A stretch of 19,947 nt of DNA from assembly GCA_002451695.1 (NCBI GenBank), contig DKDC01000004.1, forward strand, positions 28,328 through 48,274, read 5' to 3'. This DNA is from Prevotellaceae bacterium UBA6858. GTDB taxonomy: Bacteria > Bacteroidota > Bacteroidia > Bacteroidales > Bacteroidaceae. The notes beneath the pieces were generated by a model, which did not search any database, had not been told where the DNA came from, and was given only the letters and a program-made list of their open reading frames with translations. A program made the position numbers and the translations under genes. Below, piece after piece: positions 6,811 through 14,135 of this stretch (its first letter is position 1; each line of letters starts with the position of its first letter).

Positions 6811-7662
6811 CTACAATATGTATTTGTGCGCCTCGCCGTCTTTCTGCTTCACAAGGCGGAAGTGTTTCACATAGCCAATCATGAATACGTTGCTCCATGT
6901 GTGGCTTTTCAGGTGGTTCACATGGCTTTGCCTTATGTCGAAACGCCAGCCGAGACGCAGTATGCCCGCCCCGAGGGGGGCGTCGAGCGTGAGCAGGTTG
7001 CGGAACGTGGGCGCGTTGCCAAGCCATGTGGCGCAAATGTTATGGTCGTAGTGTCCGAGCGAGAACATTTCGTAGTACGACTGCCCGAACGCGGGGGAGA
7101 ACATAAGTCCCAGCAGCGGCGCGTCGAGCTGGCAGCGCGCCGAGAAGGTGCGTTTTAGTAGTGTGAAGCGGTATATTGCCATTGCCGAGGCGGCGATGTC
7201 GGCCGAAAGCTTGGCCTGGGCGGGGTTGTTGCCGTTGCGCGTGTTGTAAACCGCACCTATGCTTGCCCCGGTCTGCACGCCGGCAAGCATGCGCAGGTTT
7301 TGCAGCGGTTTCCAGTTGTAATGCCACGCTATGCGCCAGTCGAAGTCGCCGGCAAGATAGCTTGCATCGTGGCTCGGACTGCGCGAAACACTGAAGTTTC
7401 CCTCGAAGAACTGCTGCGTGCTCACCCTGCCGTCCATTTTCTTCGTGAGGCGCATCGACTCGTGAAGAAACCGCAGCTCCGTCCCCGTGTATTCAAACGG
7501 CGAAAGGTATGTCTCAAGCCTGTTCACGCCGCCAATGCCAATCATGTTGGAGCGCATGGTGTAGCGGTTCGCATCGTTTTGCGCAACGGCGTTTTGTGCG
7601 GCAAGCGGAATTGCGAATGCGGCACACAGGGCGAATAATATGTTTTTTGCTTTCAGCGGCAT
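6811..7662 (-). CDS. DUF3316 family exported protein
   Basis: This protein of about 283 residues matches the DUF3316 pattern of Bacteroidales (MRSNMIGIGGVNRLETYLSP, then LRFLHESMRLT). The start at 7662 gives a clean signal peptide, MPLKAKNILFALCAAFAIPLAAQ. An upstream in-frame ATG at 7704 would precede the TAACTTTG promoter at 7672-7679, so it is rejected. Many aromatic-ended beta-strands (DFDWRIAWHYNWKP, LRLGWRFDIRQ) and a strand-like C-terminus suggest an outer-membrane barrel. The S41 peptidase gene follows after 4 bp, so a shared pathway is likely. Function unknown. The predicted leader is only a few nucleotides long. Confidence 0.8.
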   Translation of the reverse strand: MPLKAKNILFALCAAFAIPLAAQNAVAQNDANRYTMRSNMIGIGGVNRLETYLSPFEYTGTELRFLHESMRLTKKMDGRVSTQQFFEGNFSVSRSPSHDASYLAGDFDWRIAWHYNWKPLQNLRMLAGVQTGASIGAVYNTRNGNNPAQAKLSADIAASAMAIYRFTLLKRTFSARCQLDAPLLGLMFSPAFGQSYYEMFSLGHYDHNICATWLGNAPTFRNLLTLDAPLGAGILRLGWRFDIRQSHVNHLKSHTWSNVFMIGYVKHFRLVKQKDGEAHKYIL

Positions 7663-7671
7663 AGGTTTCGG

Positions 7672-7679
7672 CAAAGTTA
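7672..7679 (-). promoter_or_regulatory. -7 box of the DUF3316-S41 operon
   Basis: TAACTTTG lies only 9 nt from the ATG at 7662, so the transcript should have almost no leader. A TTG is found 15 nt upstream; no canonical -33 element at 19-21 nt. Confidence 0.5.
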
Positions 7680-7723
7680 AGAAAAAATGCCATACAAGCC
7701 GCATTCCAAGGCGGAAGGCAAAG

Positions 7724-7762
7724 AAAAACCCTCCGCACGCCTGTTGCGCACGGAGGGTTTTT
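7724..7762. terminator. Bidirectional intrinsic terminator
   Basis: AAAAACCCTCCG pairs with CGGAGGGTTTTT around a loop with GC-rich inner pairs. Runs of A and T on both sides make it work in either direction. It closes the operon ending at 7796 and lies upstream of the DUF3316 promoter. Confidence 0.85.
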
Positions 7763-7795
7763 AATATTTAATTCTGTTTTTGTCGCAGAAGTCCG

Positions 7796-7987
7796 TTACC
7801 ATTCAAAGTCCCAGCCGGAGTCGTTCTTGCGCGAGTCGAGCCCGCCGTCCGGGTTGCCTTCTATCACATCGCCGCCGTCTGTTCCGTCTTTCTTGCCGTC
7901 CACAGTCCAGCTGCTGCAAATCAGGGTGGTTTGCAAAGGCATCGCAATCACCTCTATTTCGGGTTTTATATATTTCCTCTTGTTCAT
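7796..7987 (-). CDS. Short KPEIEV-type Bacteroidales protein
   Basis: This 63-residue protein begins MNKRKYIKPEIEVIAMPLQT and continues TLICSSWTVDGKKDG, with an acidic, Gly/Asp-rich tail ending DSGWDFEW. The N-terminal KYIKPEIEV pattern recurs in many unannotated short proteins of Prevotella and Bacteroides that I remember; no function is established. There is no classical signal peptide. It lies 21 bp after the large secreted protein and before a strong terminator, so it is the last gene of that operon. A leader region followed by a Gly/Asp-rich tail could be read as a peptide precursor, but no modification or export enzyme is adjacent. The nearest candidates are at 13345-15013. Confidence 0.7.
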   Translation of the reverse strand: MNKRKYIKPEIEVIAMPLQTTLICSSWTVDGKKDGTDGGDVIEGNPDGGLDSRKNDSGWDFEW

Positions 7988-8008
7988 TGTTCCGTTTCTT
8001 TAGCAGTG

Positions 8009-10150
8009 TTACTTAACCAGATGCGTTTTGCCCTTGAAGATGTAAAGCCCTGCGGGCAGTCCTTCGAGCGAGGAGGCGTTGTCGCGAACCTTTATGCCGT
8101 CAACGGTGTAAACCGCGCCGCTTTCAGAGTTTTTGTCCGCGCTTACGTTTTCTATTGCTGTAACCTCGCCGTTGACATTGAACTTGATTGAGCCGCCTGA
8201 AGTGTTTTCAAACCAGCCACGGAAACCTTTTATTTCCTTCGGGCTTGTAAGGTGGTACATATTTCCGCCACTGAAAGCGTACGCTTCTGCCGGGCAGGTT
8301 GTCGTGCCGTAGTTACCTATGGCCTTCACGCCGCCCGATGTCTCTGTTGCGGCTTCGGCATAGGGTTTCGAGAAGTCGCAGCGTCCGAGGGCGTAGAACG
8401 AACCCGTCTGCTCGTTGCCGTTTTCGTCAACATATTTGTCCAAGGGAGCTTGCAACGGCTTTATGAGATACATCTTGCCCGCCTCGATTGCCGTTGCGGC
8501 ATTGTTTTCCAAAGATACAGTCTTGAAGTCTATGCTGCCTCTTGCGCCGATGCCCTCGAGCTTTGCTATCTTCACGTCGTCGCCGAACGCGTTCTTCAAC
8601 TGCGCTGCGGTGAGCGTTACGGGGAGCGTCATGGTGTTCCACTTGCCTGTGGTGAACTTGCGGCTCAAAACCACGCCCACGTTGTCGTTCCCCTCTGTGT
8701 ATTTGTCCTCAATGTAGCTGTCGCCGTCCGCCTTGGTGTCGTCAAGCACAAACGGAGCTTTGCCCAAATAAACTATCTGGAAATTGTCAACGCCCGTGTA
8801 GTCGGTGTCGTAGTAGTATTTTTTTGAACTAAGAAATGGGCTATGACTGTCAGACTGTGCCGCGCCGTCCTTCATCACGCCTATTGTTATTTCCTGGTTG
8901 TCCTCGGTGGCTTTCACCGTTATGTTTACAGTGTATTTGCCGCCGGCATTCTCATACAAGGCCTTGCCGGCTTTCACGAGTTCCGCGTCGTCGTTTGTCT
9001 TGCTGAACGAAGTTTCGTTCACAAGCGGCGCGGTCTTTGTGTCATTGCCCACCTTTACGAACAGTCTGGCTGCGTTCGCCCCATTATAGAAGCCGCGGCA
9101 TGAAATCCTGTAAACTCCGGCTGCAGGAACGTTGAAAGTCTGCGACGCGCTGCCCGCGCCCTCAAACGAGCCGAAAGCGTATTTGCCCTCAGCCTTGGTG
9201 TCCACCTGTATTCTTCTGAAGTTGGCCGTGTTCCAAGGCTGATCCTCTGTGTACCTGTTGTCGCCGCTGGCTTGCCAGTCGTAGCGGTAGTCGCTTCCCG
9301 TGGCTGTAGAAAACACGTCCCAACTGCCGAAATTGCCGTTGTTGCGGTCGAAGAACGGGTCTTTCAGCAAATATGTCATGTTTTCGTTCTGCCCCATTCC
9401 GTCGGCTGCGGCGGCTTCCTCGCCGCGCATCTTCTCGAACTCCGACACCGGCACAAGCTGCCATTTGTAGTAATCCGCATACTGCGCATCAACATCGCCG
9501 GAGGTGAACGCCGTCTGGTCGTTGCCTATAAAGTTCATGGCAACGGTTTCCGAGTTCATGCCGTAAACAGCTCCGAGCTTCAGGGAAATTTCACCTTCAC
9601 CATAGCCCGTTCCCGTAAAGGACGAAATCTTCTTCCTCTTTATATTTTCGGTAAAGCTGTAGATGTTATTGCCGGAAGCCGAAGCCTGTGCCACAGTCCA
9701 AGAACGCGAATAGCTGTTTTTGTAATTGCCATAAATTTTGTTGAACTCTCCCGCGTCCTGTGCCTCCATAATTGGCGCTATCGAGCCGTTGCCGCCCCAT
9801 TCATCGTCTGTGGTGTACTCGGGGTAGTTTATGCCAAGATATTTGCCGGCAGCAAATTTACTGTTTTGAAATCCCGAAAGAACCAGATAACCGCCCCCGG
9901 TTTCCTTGATTGTCATCGGAGAGCCGTAGTCGCTGTACTTCAGCGCGGCTTCCGTTCCCCAGCCGTTCCCGGCTGTAACAAACTTTCCCGTACCCACGTT
10001 GTACAGGAAGAACTGTTCGCCGCTGCCTGCCAGGCTTTCAGGCGAAGCCCCCTTCCATGGGGTTGTCTGCGCGGAAGCCGTTGTGGTTAACGCCGTAACC
10101 AGCATAACGGCAGCCGTTGAAAAGAGTAGTTGAATCTTCCTCATAATCAT
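8009..10150 (-). CDS. Large secreted protein with T9SS-like C-terminal domain
   Basis: This protein of about 713 residues starts with a signal peptide (MIMRKIQLLFSTAAVMLVTALTTTASAQ; an alternative start lies at 10144). The N-terminal part (FFLYNVGTGKFVTAG, GKYLGINY) resembles ricin-like or carbohydrate-binding folds. A middle region (about 310-460, VPAAGVYRISCRGFYNG... GVDNFQIVYLG) looks like a galactose-binding jelly roll. A further beta-rich segment with ALGRCDFSKP precedes the end. The last about 40 residues, AVYTVDGIKVRD ... LPAGLYIFKGKTHLVK, match the pattern of type A sorting domains of the Bacteroidota type IX secretion system. I therefore infer a surface-attached or secreted glycan-binding protein. 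A -7 box TATATTTG lies at 10211-10218. The 63-residue gene follows after 21 bp. Confidence 0.8.
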   Translation of the reverse strand: MIMRKIQLLFSTAAVMLVTALTTTASAQTTPWKGASPESLAGSGEQFFLYNVGTGKFVTAGNGWGTEAALKYSDYGSPMTIKETGGGYLVLSGFQNSKFAAGKYLGINYPEYTTDDEWGGNGSIAPIMEAQDAGEFNKIYGNYKNSYSRSWTVAQASASGNNIYSFTENIKRKKISSFTGTGYGEGEISLKLGAVYGMNSETVAMNFIGNDQTAFTSGDVDAQYADYYKWQLVPVSEFEKMRGEEAAAADGMGQNENMTYLLKDPFFDRNNGNFGSWDVFSTATGSDYRYDWQASGDNRYTEDQPWNTANFRRIQVDTKAEGKYAFGSFEGAGSASQTFNVPAAGVYRISCRGFYNGANAARLFVKVGNDTKTAPLVNETSFSKTNDDAELVKAGKALYENAGGKYTVNITVKATEDNQEITIGVMKDGAAQSDSHSPFLSSKKYYYDTDYTGVDNFQIVYLGKAPFVLDDTKADGDSYIEDKYTEGNDNVGVVLSRKFTTGKWNTMTLPVTLTAAQLKNAFGDDVKIAKLEGIGARGSIDFKTVSLENNAATAIEAGKMYLIKPLQAPLDKYVDENGNEQTGSFYALGRCDFSKPYAEAATETSGGVKAIGNYGTTTCPAEAYAFSGGNMYHLTSPKEIKGFRGWFENTSGGSIKFNVNGEVTAIENVSADKNSESGAVYTVDGIKVRDNASSLEGLPAGLYIFKGKTHLVK

Positions 10151-10210
10151 TTTACATATGCTTGATAATACTTGAGTTTCGTATGATTTTCACCTTTCAT
10201 TAATCGGATG

Positions 10211-10233
10211 CAAATATACAAAATAATAAACAA
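10211..10233 (-). promoter_or_regulatory. Promoter of the large secreted protein
   Basis: TATATTTG (10211-10218, minus strand) with TTG 12 nt upstream (10231-10233). The leader to 10150 would be about 55 nt. Confidence 0.55.
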
Positions 10234-10332
10234 GACAGACTGCGTTTGGGGGAAAAATTTCACAGGTTTTCCAGGGGGGGTAACGCACTGATTGCCAAAC
10301 AATTACACATTTACAAGAAAATCCCATATGCA

Positions 10333-10453
10333 TTTGTTTTTCAGCAGGTTGCACAGTGGCGAAAAAAGGTCTGATGTAATTTGAATTATGTCTGATATAA
10401 TTTTTCCTGTGTCCTATGTAGCTTTTCCTGCATCAAATGTAGTTTTTGCGGTG
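10333..10453 (+). repeat. 21-bp-unit module, copy D
   Basis: This is a complete copy: arm TTTGTTTTTCAGCAGG to GCGAAAAAAGG, then units at 10370, 10391, 10412 and 10433 starting TCTGATGTAA, TCTGATATAA, TCCTATGTAG and TCAAATGTAG. It lies between divergent genes and points in the sense direction into the gene starting at 10502, ending 17 bp before that gene's TTG element. The reading frame of that gene is open back through three units, because 21 is a multiple of 3. Confidence 0.9.
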
Positions 10454-10469
10454 TCGGGGAAAACAGTTT

Positions 10470-10492
10470 TTGTGCGATTATTTGTATTTTCG
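10470..10492 (+). promoter_or_regulatory. Probable promoter of the 10502 operon
   Basis: TATTTTCG (10485-10492) is one base from TAnnTTTG and has TTG 12 nt upstream (10470-10472), the same spacing as several other promoters here. The ATG is 9 nt downstream, so the leader would be very short. Confidence 0.4.
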
Positions 10493-10501
10493 CACACGGA
10501 T

Positions 10502-11086
10502 ATGAAACGGATTGTATTTGTAATTTTCGCGCTTGCAATTTACGCCGTGGCAAATGCGCAGGAATACGGGTACAGGCGGCTGCCTGTGGCGGCGGGCGAA
10601 AGCGCATCCCCGGCAGAGGACACGGGGAGGGTTGCCGCCCTTATGCCGCGCCTTTGGATGCCCGAGCCTTTCTATATGAGCCCTTGGCAGCTTCACGAGG
10701 GTTTCAACGCACAGTTGGGCATGAGCGTTACTGCCGGCTTCGGCAAACACTCGCCCCGGGGCGTGGGCTTCGGCAGCAGCGCCGCCTTTGTTTACGCCAT
10801 GCCGTTTGGCGAAAGACTTGCTTTTGCCGGCGGCGTGAATATGCAGACGCTCGACTGGGGCGGCTGGAAAATGCGCAACGCCTCGGTGTTTGGCGTGGCG
10901 GCCTACAGACTCAACGAACGAATGAATGTTTACGCCTTCGGCGAGAAAAGCCTTGTGCCAGGCAGGCAGAGGTTCCGCAACTGTACCGGCTTCGGCGAGA
11001 ACCGCTGGGGCGGGGCTGTGGACTTCAAACTGGGCGACCACGTGTTTGTGCAATTCGGCGTTTCGCAAAGCCGGATGGACTATTAG
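10502..11086 (+). CDS. Exported protein of unknown function
   Basis: This 194-residue protein starts with a signal peptide, MKRIVFVIFALAIYAVANAQ. An in-frame ATG at 10388 lies inside the repeat module and is rejected. The mature part is rich in Gly and aromatic residues with beta-strand pattern (SVTAGFGKHSPRGVGFGSSA, NASVFGVAAYRLNERMNVYAFG, WGGAVDFKLGDHVFVQFGVS), which suggests a small outer-membrane barrel or a surface beta-protein. I do not recognise the family. The helicase gene starts 13 bp after its stop on the same strand, so they are probably co-transcribed, although a helicase and an exported protein have no obvious shared task. Confidence 0.75.
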   Translation: MKRIVFVIFALAIYAVANAQEYGYRRLPVAAGESASPAEDTGRVAALMPRLWMPEPFYMSPWQLHEGFNAQLGMSVTAGFGKHSPRGVGFGSSAAFVYAMPFGERLAFAGGVNMQTLDWGGWKMRNASVFGVAAYRLNERMNVYAFGEKSLVPGRQRFRNCTGFGENRWGGAVDFKLGDHVFVQFGVSQSRMDY

Positions 11087-11099
11087 CCAGCCAAGAGCC

Positions 11100-12971
11100 A
11101 TGGCAAAATCCACGGACTTCCTTATGCAGAACCGCCGTCTGCTCGAGGCGGAATACAAATACGAGCAGGAGACCTTCAGGCGCGAGACAACCGTAATGCC
11201 CCTTGGCAGAAAGATTAAGCGCGGCATTTGCTGGTTTCCGCTAAGGGTGGGACGCAGTTACTACAATTCCCTCAACCAGCTTTCGATAGAGATTTACCGC
11301 ACCGCCGACACCGGCATCGACCACAATTTCGAGTACGGGCGGCCTGTGTGCTTTTTCACGCTCGACGCGAACGACACCCCGCACTTCATGAAATTCAACG
11401 CCACGGTGAGTTACGCCGAAGGCGACCGCATGGTGGTTGTCGTGCCGGGGACGGACGCCGTGGTGGCTGTTGAGAACGCCGAACGGCTGGGCGTGCAGCT
11501 TTTTTTCGACGAAACCACATACCGCCTCATGTTCCGTGCGCTCGACAACGCCATTGCCGCAAAGGACAACCGCCTTGCCGAGCTGCGCGAGATATTCCAC
11601 GGAACGCAGAAGCCGGCAAAGTCAACGCCCTTCCCCACCCCGATACCGTGGCTCAACCCTTCGCAACGCCAGGCGGTTAACGAGGTGTTGCGCGCCAAGG
11701 ACGTGGCGGTGGTGCACGGGCCTCCGGGAACCGGCAAGACCACCACGCTCGTCGAGGCCGTATATGAGATTTTGCGGCGTGAGAGCCAGGTGATGGTGTG
11801 TGCGCAAAGCAACATGGCGGTTGACTGGATAAGCGAGAAACTTTCCGACAGGGGCGTGAACGTATTGCGCATAGGAAATCCCACGCGGGTGAACGACAAA
11901 ATGCTTTCGTTCACATACGAGCGGCGGTTTGAGGCGCATCCCGAATATCCGCAGCTTTGGGCGGTGAGGCGGGCTATAAGGCAGCTTTATTCGCAGAAAG
12001 GCGACACGAAGCGCAGACACCAGAAGATTTCGCGCCTTCGCGACAGGGCAACGGAACTGGAACTTGCAATACACTCCTCACTGATGGACGCGGCAAGGGT
12101 TGTTGCGTGCACGCTGGCAGGGGCTGCAAACCGCACACTCGACGGCATGAAGTTCCACACCCTTGTTGTTGACGAGGCGGCGCAGGCCTTGGAGGCGGCG
12201 GTGTGGATTCCCCTGCAAAAGTGCCAACGCCTTGTTCTCGCCGGCGACCACCGCCAGCTTCCGCCGACAATCAAAAGCGGCGCGGCCGCAAAGGGCGGGC
12301 TGGGCAAGACGCTCATGGAGACCCTTGCGCAGGAAAAGCCGGAATGCGTGTCGCTTCTCAACGTGCAGTACCGCATGAACGAGGCCATAGCCCGCTTTTC
12401 GAGCGAAATGTTCTACGGCGGGCGGCTTGAGAGTGCGCCCGGAGTGAAAAGCCGGGGCATACTTGACTACGACACCCCTGTGAGCTGGATAGATTCTTCG
12501 GCGGTTGACAGCAAGGAGGAGTTCGTTGGCGACACCTACGGCAGGATAAACCGCGCCGAGGCGGCGCTCACGCTCGACACACTGAAGAAATACATCGCCG
12601 GTATAGGAAAGGAGAGACTGCTCGACGAGAACACAGACATCGGGGTCATATCGCCGTACAAGGCACAAGTGCAACTGCTGCGGCGTATGTTCGGGCGCGA
12701 CGCTTTCCTGCGCCCGTTCAGGAACAGCATAACCGTGAACACGGTTGACGGCTTTCAGGGACAGGAGCGTGACATTATTATAATAAGTCTCGTGAGGGCG
12801 AATGAGGACGGAAGCATAGGCTTCCTTTCAGACATACGCAGAATGAACGTGGCGATAACGCGGGCGAGAATGAAACTGTTCATACTCGGAAACGCCGAAA
12901 CCCTAAGGAAACACCCTTTCTACCGCAAACTTTACGAATACGTGCGTGAGTTGGGGACAAAGGACATATAA
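11100..12971 (+). CDS. SF1 DNA/RNA helicase, UPF1/IGHMBP2-like (AAA_11/AAA_12)
   Basis: This 623-residue superfamily 1 helicase unwinds or translocates on nucleic acid using ATP. Motifs in order from the start at 11100: a beta-barrel-like N-terminal region (about 35-135), Q motif NPSQRQAV (186-193), Walker A GPPGTGKTT (207-215), Walker B DEAAQ (358-362), motif III GDHRQLPP (382-389), motif IV QYRM (423-426), motif V VDGFQGQERD (549-558) and motif VI NVAITRAR (583-590). This order and the DEAAQ box are typical of the UPF1-like group, and the length is normal for bacterial members. All motifs are intact. The start MAKSTDFLMQ was chosen because it follows the previous stop by 13 bp; a longer frame upstream would overlap the exported-protein gene. 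Confidence 0.93.
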   Translation: MAKSTDFLMQNRRLLEAEYKYEQETFRRETTVMPLGRKIKRGICWFPLRVGRSYYNSLNQLSIEIYRTADTGIDHNFEYGRPVCFFTLDANDTPHFMKFNATVSYAEGDRMVVVVPGTDAVVAVENAERLGVQLFFDETTYRLMFRALDNAIAAKDNRLAELREIFHGTQKPAKSTPFPTPIPWLNPSQRQAVNEVLRAKDVAVVHGPPGTGKTTTLVEAVYEILRRESQVMVCAQSNMAVDWISEKLSDRGVNVLRIGNPTRVNDKMLSFTYERRFEAHPEYPQLWAVRRAIRQLYSQKGDTKRRHQKISRLRDRATELELAIHSSLMDAARVVACTLAGAANRTLDGMKFHTLVVDEAAQALEAAVWIPLQKCQRLVLAGDHRQLPPTIKSGAAAKGGLGKTLMETLAQEKPECVSLLNVQYRMNEAIARFSSEMFYGGRLESAPGVKSRGILDYDTPVSWIDSSAVDSKEEFVGDTYGRINRAEAALTLDTLKKYIAGIGKERLLDENTDIGVISPYKAQVQLLRRMFGRDAFLRPFRNSITVNTVDGFQGQERDIIIISLVRANEDGSIGFLSDIRRMNVAITRARMKLFILGNAETLRKHPFYRKLYEYVRELGTKDI

Positions 12972-13031
12972 AACCCGTACAGGATTACACTGGCAAATGC
13001 GCAACATACATTCTCATTATTTTGCACCGCC

Positions 13032-13141
13032 GTAGGGGCGTATGGCATACGCCCTGAATTGCGCCGATTTACAATGTAGTGGCAATGTTTGCCGGTGCGG
13101 TTCATGCGGTGGCGTAAAGGGCGTATGCAATACGCCCCTAC
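13032..13141 (-). mobile_element. MITE-like element, copy 2
   Basis: This 110-bp element is the inverted counterpart of the one at 2505-2623. The ends are GTAGGGGCGTATGGCATACG at 13032 and the inverse of GTAGGGGCGTATTGCATACG at 13141. Read on the minus strand, its interior aligns with copy 1 (for example AATCGGCGCAAT and GCCGG/GCCGC-AAACA), so both copies derive from one element. It is joined through a 17-bp spacer (13142-13158) to module copy E, the same arrangement and spacer length as copy 1. It lies between the helicase stop and the 3' end of the PqqD-like gene. Confidence 0.75.
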
Positions 13142-13158
13142 AATTTCCACAAAGCCCG

Positions 13159-13278
13159 AGCCGGGAAAACCACATTTGATGCAGGAAAAACTACATAGGA
13201 CATAGGAAAAATTATATCAGACATAAAAAATTCTACATCAGACCTTTTTTCGCCACTTCCAAACGCCTGAAAAACAAA
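13159..13278 (-). repeat. 21-bp-unit module, copy E
   Basis: This is a complete copy in inverted orientation. On the minus strand the arm begins TTTGTTTTTCAGGCG, then four units occupy 13222-13242, 13201-13221, 13180-13200 and 13159-13179, starting TCTGATGTAG, TCTGATATAA, TCCTATGTAG and TCAAATGTGG. It lies between converging genes and points into the 3' end of the helicase gene. Confidence 0.9.
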
Positions 13279-13344
13279 ACATTGAAAGAAAATCTCTTTA
13301 CAGGAACATTCTTTTGCAAATCAAGGTGTTATGCGGTTTTCGCC

Positions 13345-13614
13345 TTAGTCTATTATCATTCCGAGCTTGCGCATTGTTCCGAGTATCGAGGAAACGTCTT
13401 TGTTTGCCTGCTCCTCGTCAACATCATAAGCGTCGGTGAGGCTCTTGACCAAATCCGCCACCTCGAAATCCCCCTCGTTCATGCGCCCCCATATAACGGT
13501 AGCCGTCTCGTTAAGCGTCAGCACGTTGGTGAAGTCGATGTTTTTCACCTTGTGGGGCACAACGATGTTCTGCCCTGCAAGCGTGTGCATCTCAAAACTT
13601 TTGTCTAATCTCAT
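13345..13614 (-). CDS. PqqD-like peptide-chaperone (RRE fold) protein
   Basis: This 89-residue protein matches PqqD, the small winged-helix protein that binds leader peptides of ribosomally made, modified peptides. Visible features: an N-terminal strand region MRLDKSFEMHTLAGQNIVVP, the hallmark LNETATVIW, then an acidic helix EVADLVKSLTDAYDVDEEQA and a final VSSILGTMRKLGMIID. Start 13614 is chosen because it forms an ATGA overlap with the stop of the peptidase gene, which implies coupled translation. It is the last of four genes. In known RiPP pathways PqqD-like proteins work with a radical SAM enzyme, a transglutaminase-like protease or a kinase; here the partners are an HprK-like kinase and an S26-type peptidase. 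No precursor is visible nearby. Confidence 0.85.
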   Translation of the reverse strand: MRLDKSFEMHTLAGQNIVVPHKVKNIDFTNVLTLNETATVIWGRMNEGDFEVADLVKSLTDAYDVDEEQANKDVSSILGTMRKLGMIID

Positions 13615-14135
13615 TTCCGGTTTATATTTTTTTCCATTATCATCCATTCGGGCCTGAATGCAAGCCAAAGCAGTTTAAGGTACACATGGTGGTGGAATGC
13701 GAGCAGTATGCGCCGCGCCCAAGGGTTGGCGGGCCACAGCTTTGTGTAGAGCCTCCACTTCCACGAGTTCATGCTGTGGAATTTCTTTTTCCCCCTCCGG
13801 CGGTAAGCCGTTATCCTGCCTATTATGTTTTTGTGCAGAGCCTGTTCCGTGCCGTAAACGTTGCCGTCCCCGCGCATGGTGAATTTCTCGCCGTCTGCGG
13901 CAACCACGCGGTGGGCGATAAACCTTCCGTCTTCCGTGAGCGCAAGCACGAAGTCGTTTACCTTTGCCTTTTCGCACTTTTCCAATTTCAGCGTGTCGCG
14001 CAGGCTTTCAAAGAAAGGCTCCATGCTCCTTCCCAAAGCGGTGATGGTAACGTTTTCAACGTCATCCCTGTTTTCCAGGAGCTGTTTTATGTAAGGATAG
14101 CACTGCCTGTAAATGTCCGGGGAGTTCACTTGCAT
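13611..14135 (-). CDS. S24/S26-type serine peptidase (signal peptidase-like, Ser-His)
   Basis: This 174-residue protein contains ALGRSMEPFF with probable nucleophile Ser37, then FIAHRVV with His75 and RGDGN (88-92). This order (SMxP, HRV, GDxN) is that of the ER/SipW-type signal peptidases, in which His replaces the catalytic Lys of bacterial LepB. No LexA-like DNA-binding domain and no N-terminal membrane anchor is seen; a basic, Trp-rich C-terminal part (WRLYTKLWPANPWARRILLAF) may contact the membrane. The start at 14135 overlaps the kinase gene by 10 bp. Position between a kinase and a PqqD-like protein suggests it cleaves a peptide leader, but this is inference. Confidence 0.82.
   Translation of the reverse strand: MQVNSPDIYRQCYPYIKQLLENRDDVENVTITALGRSMEPFFESLRDTLKLEKCEKAKVNDFVLALTEDGRFIAHRVVAADGEKFTMRGDGNVYGTEQALHKNIIGRITAYRRRGKKKFHSMNSWKWRLYTKLWPANPWARRILLAFHHHVYLKLLWLAFRPEWMIMEKNINRK

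Noticed and set aside
10388..10501. Upstream extension of the exported-protein gene
   Set aside because: The extension is translated module DNA; the signal peptide begins at 10502.
13611..14135. LexA/UmuD-type (S24) repressor
   Set aside because: No DNA-binding domain precedes the catalytic part, and the HRVV and GDGN motifs fit a signal-peptidase-like enzyme better.
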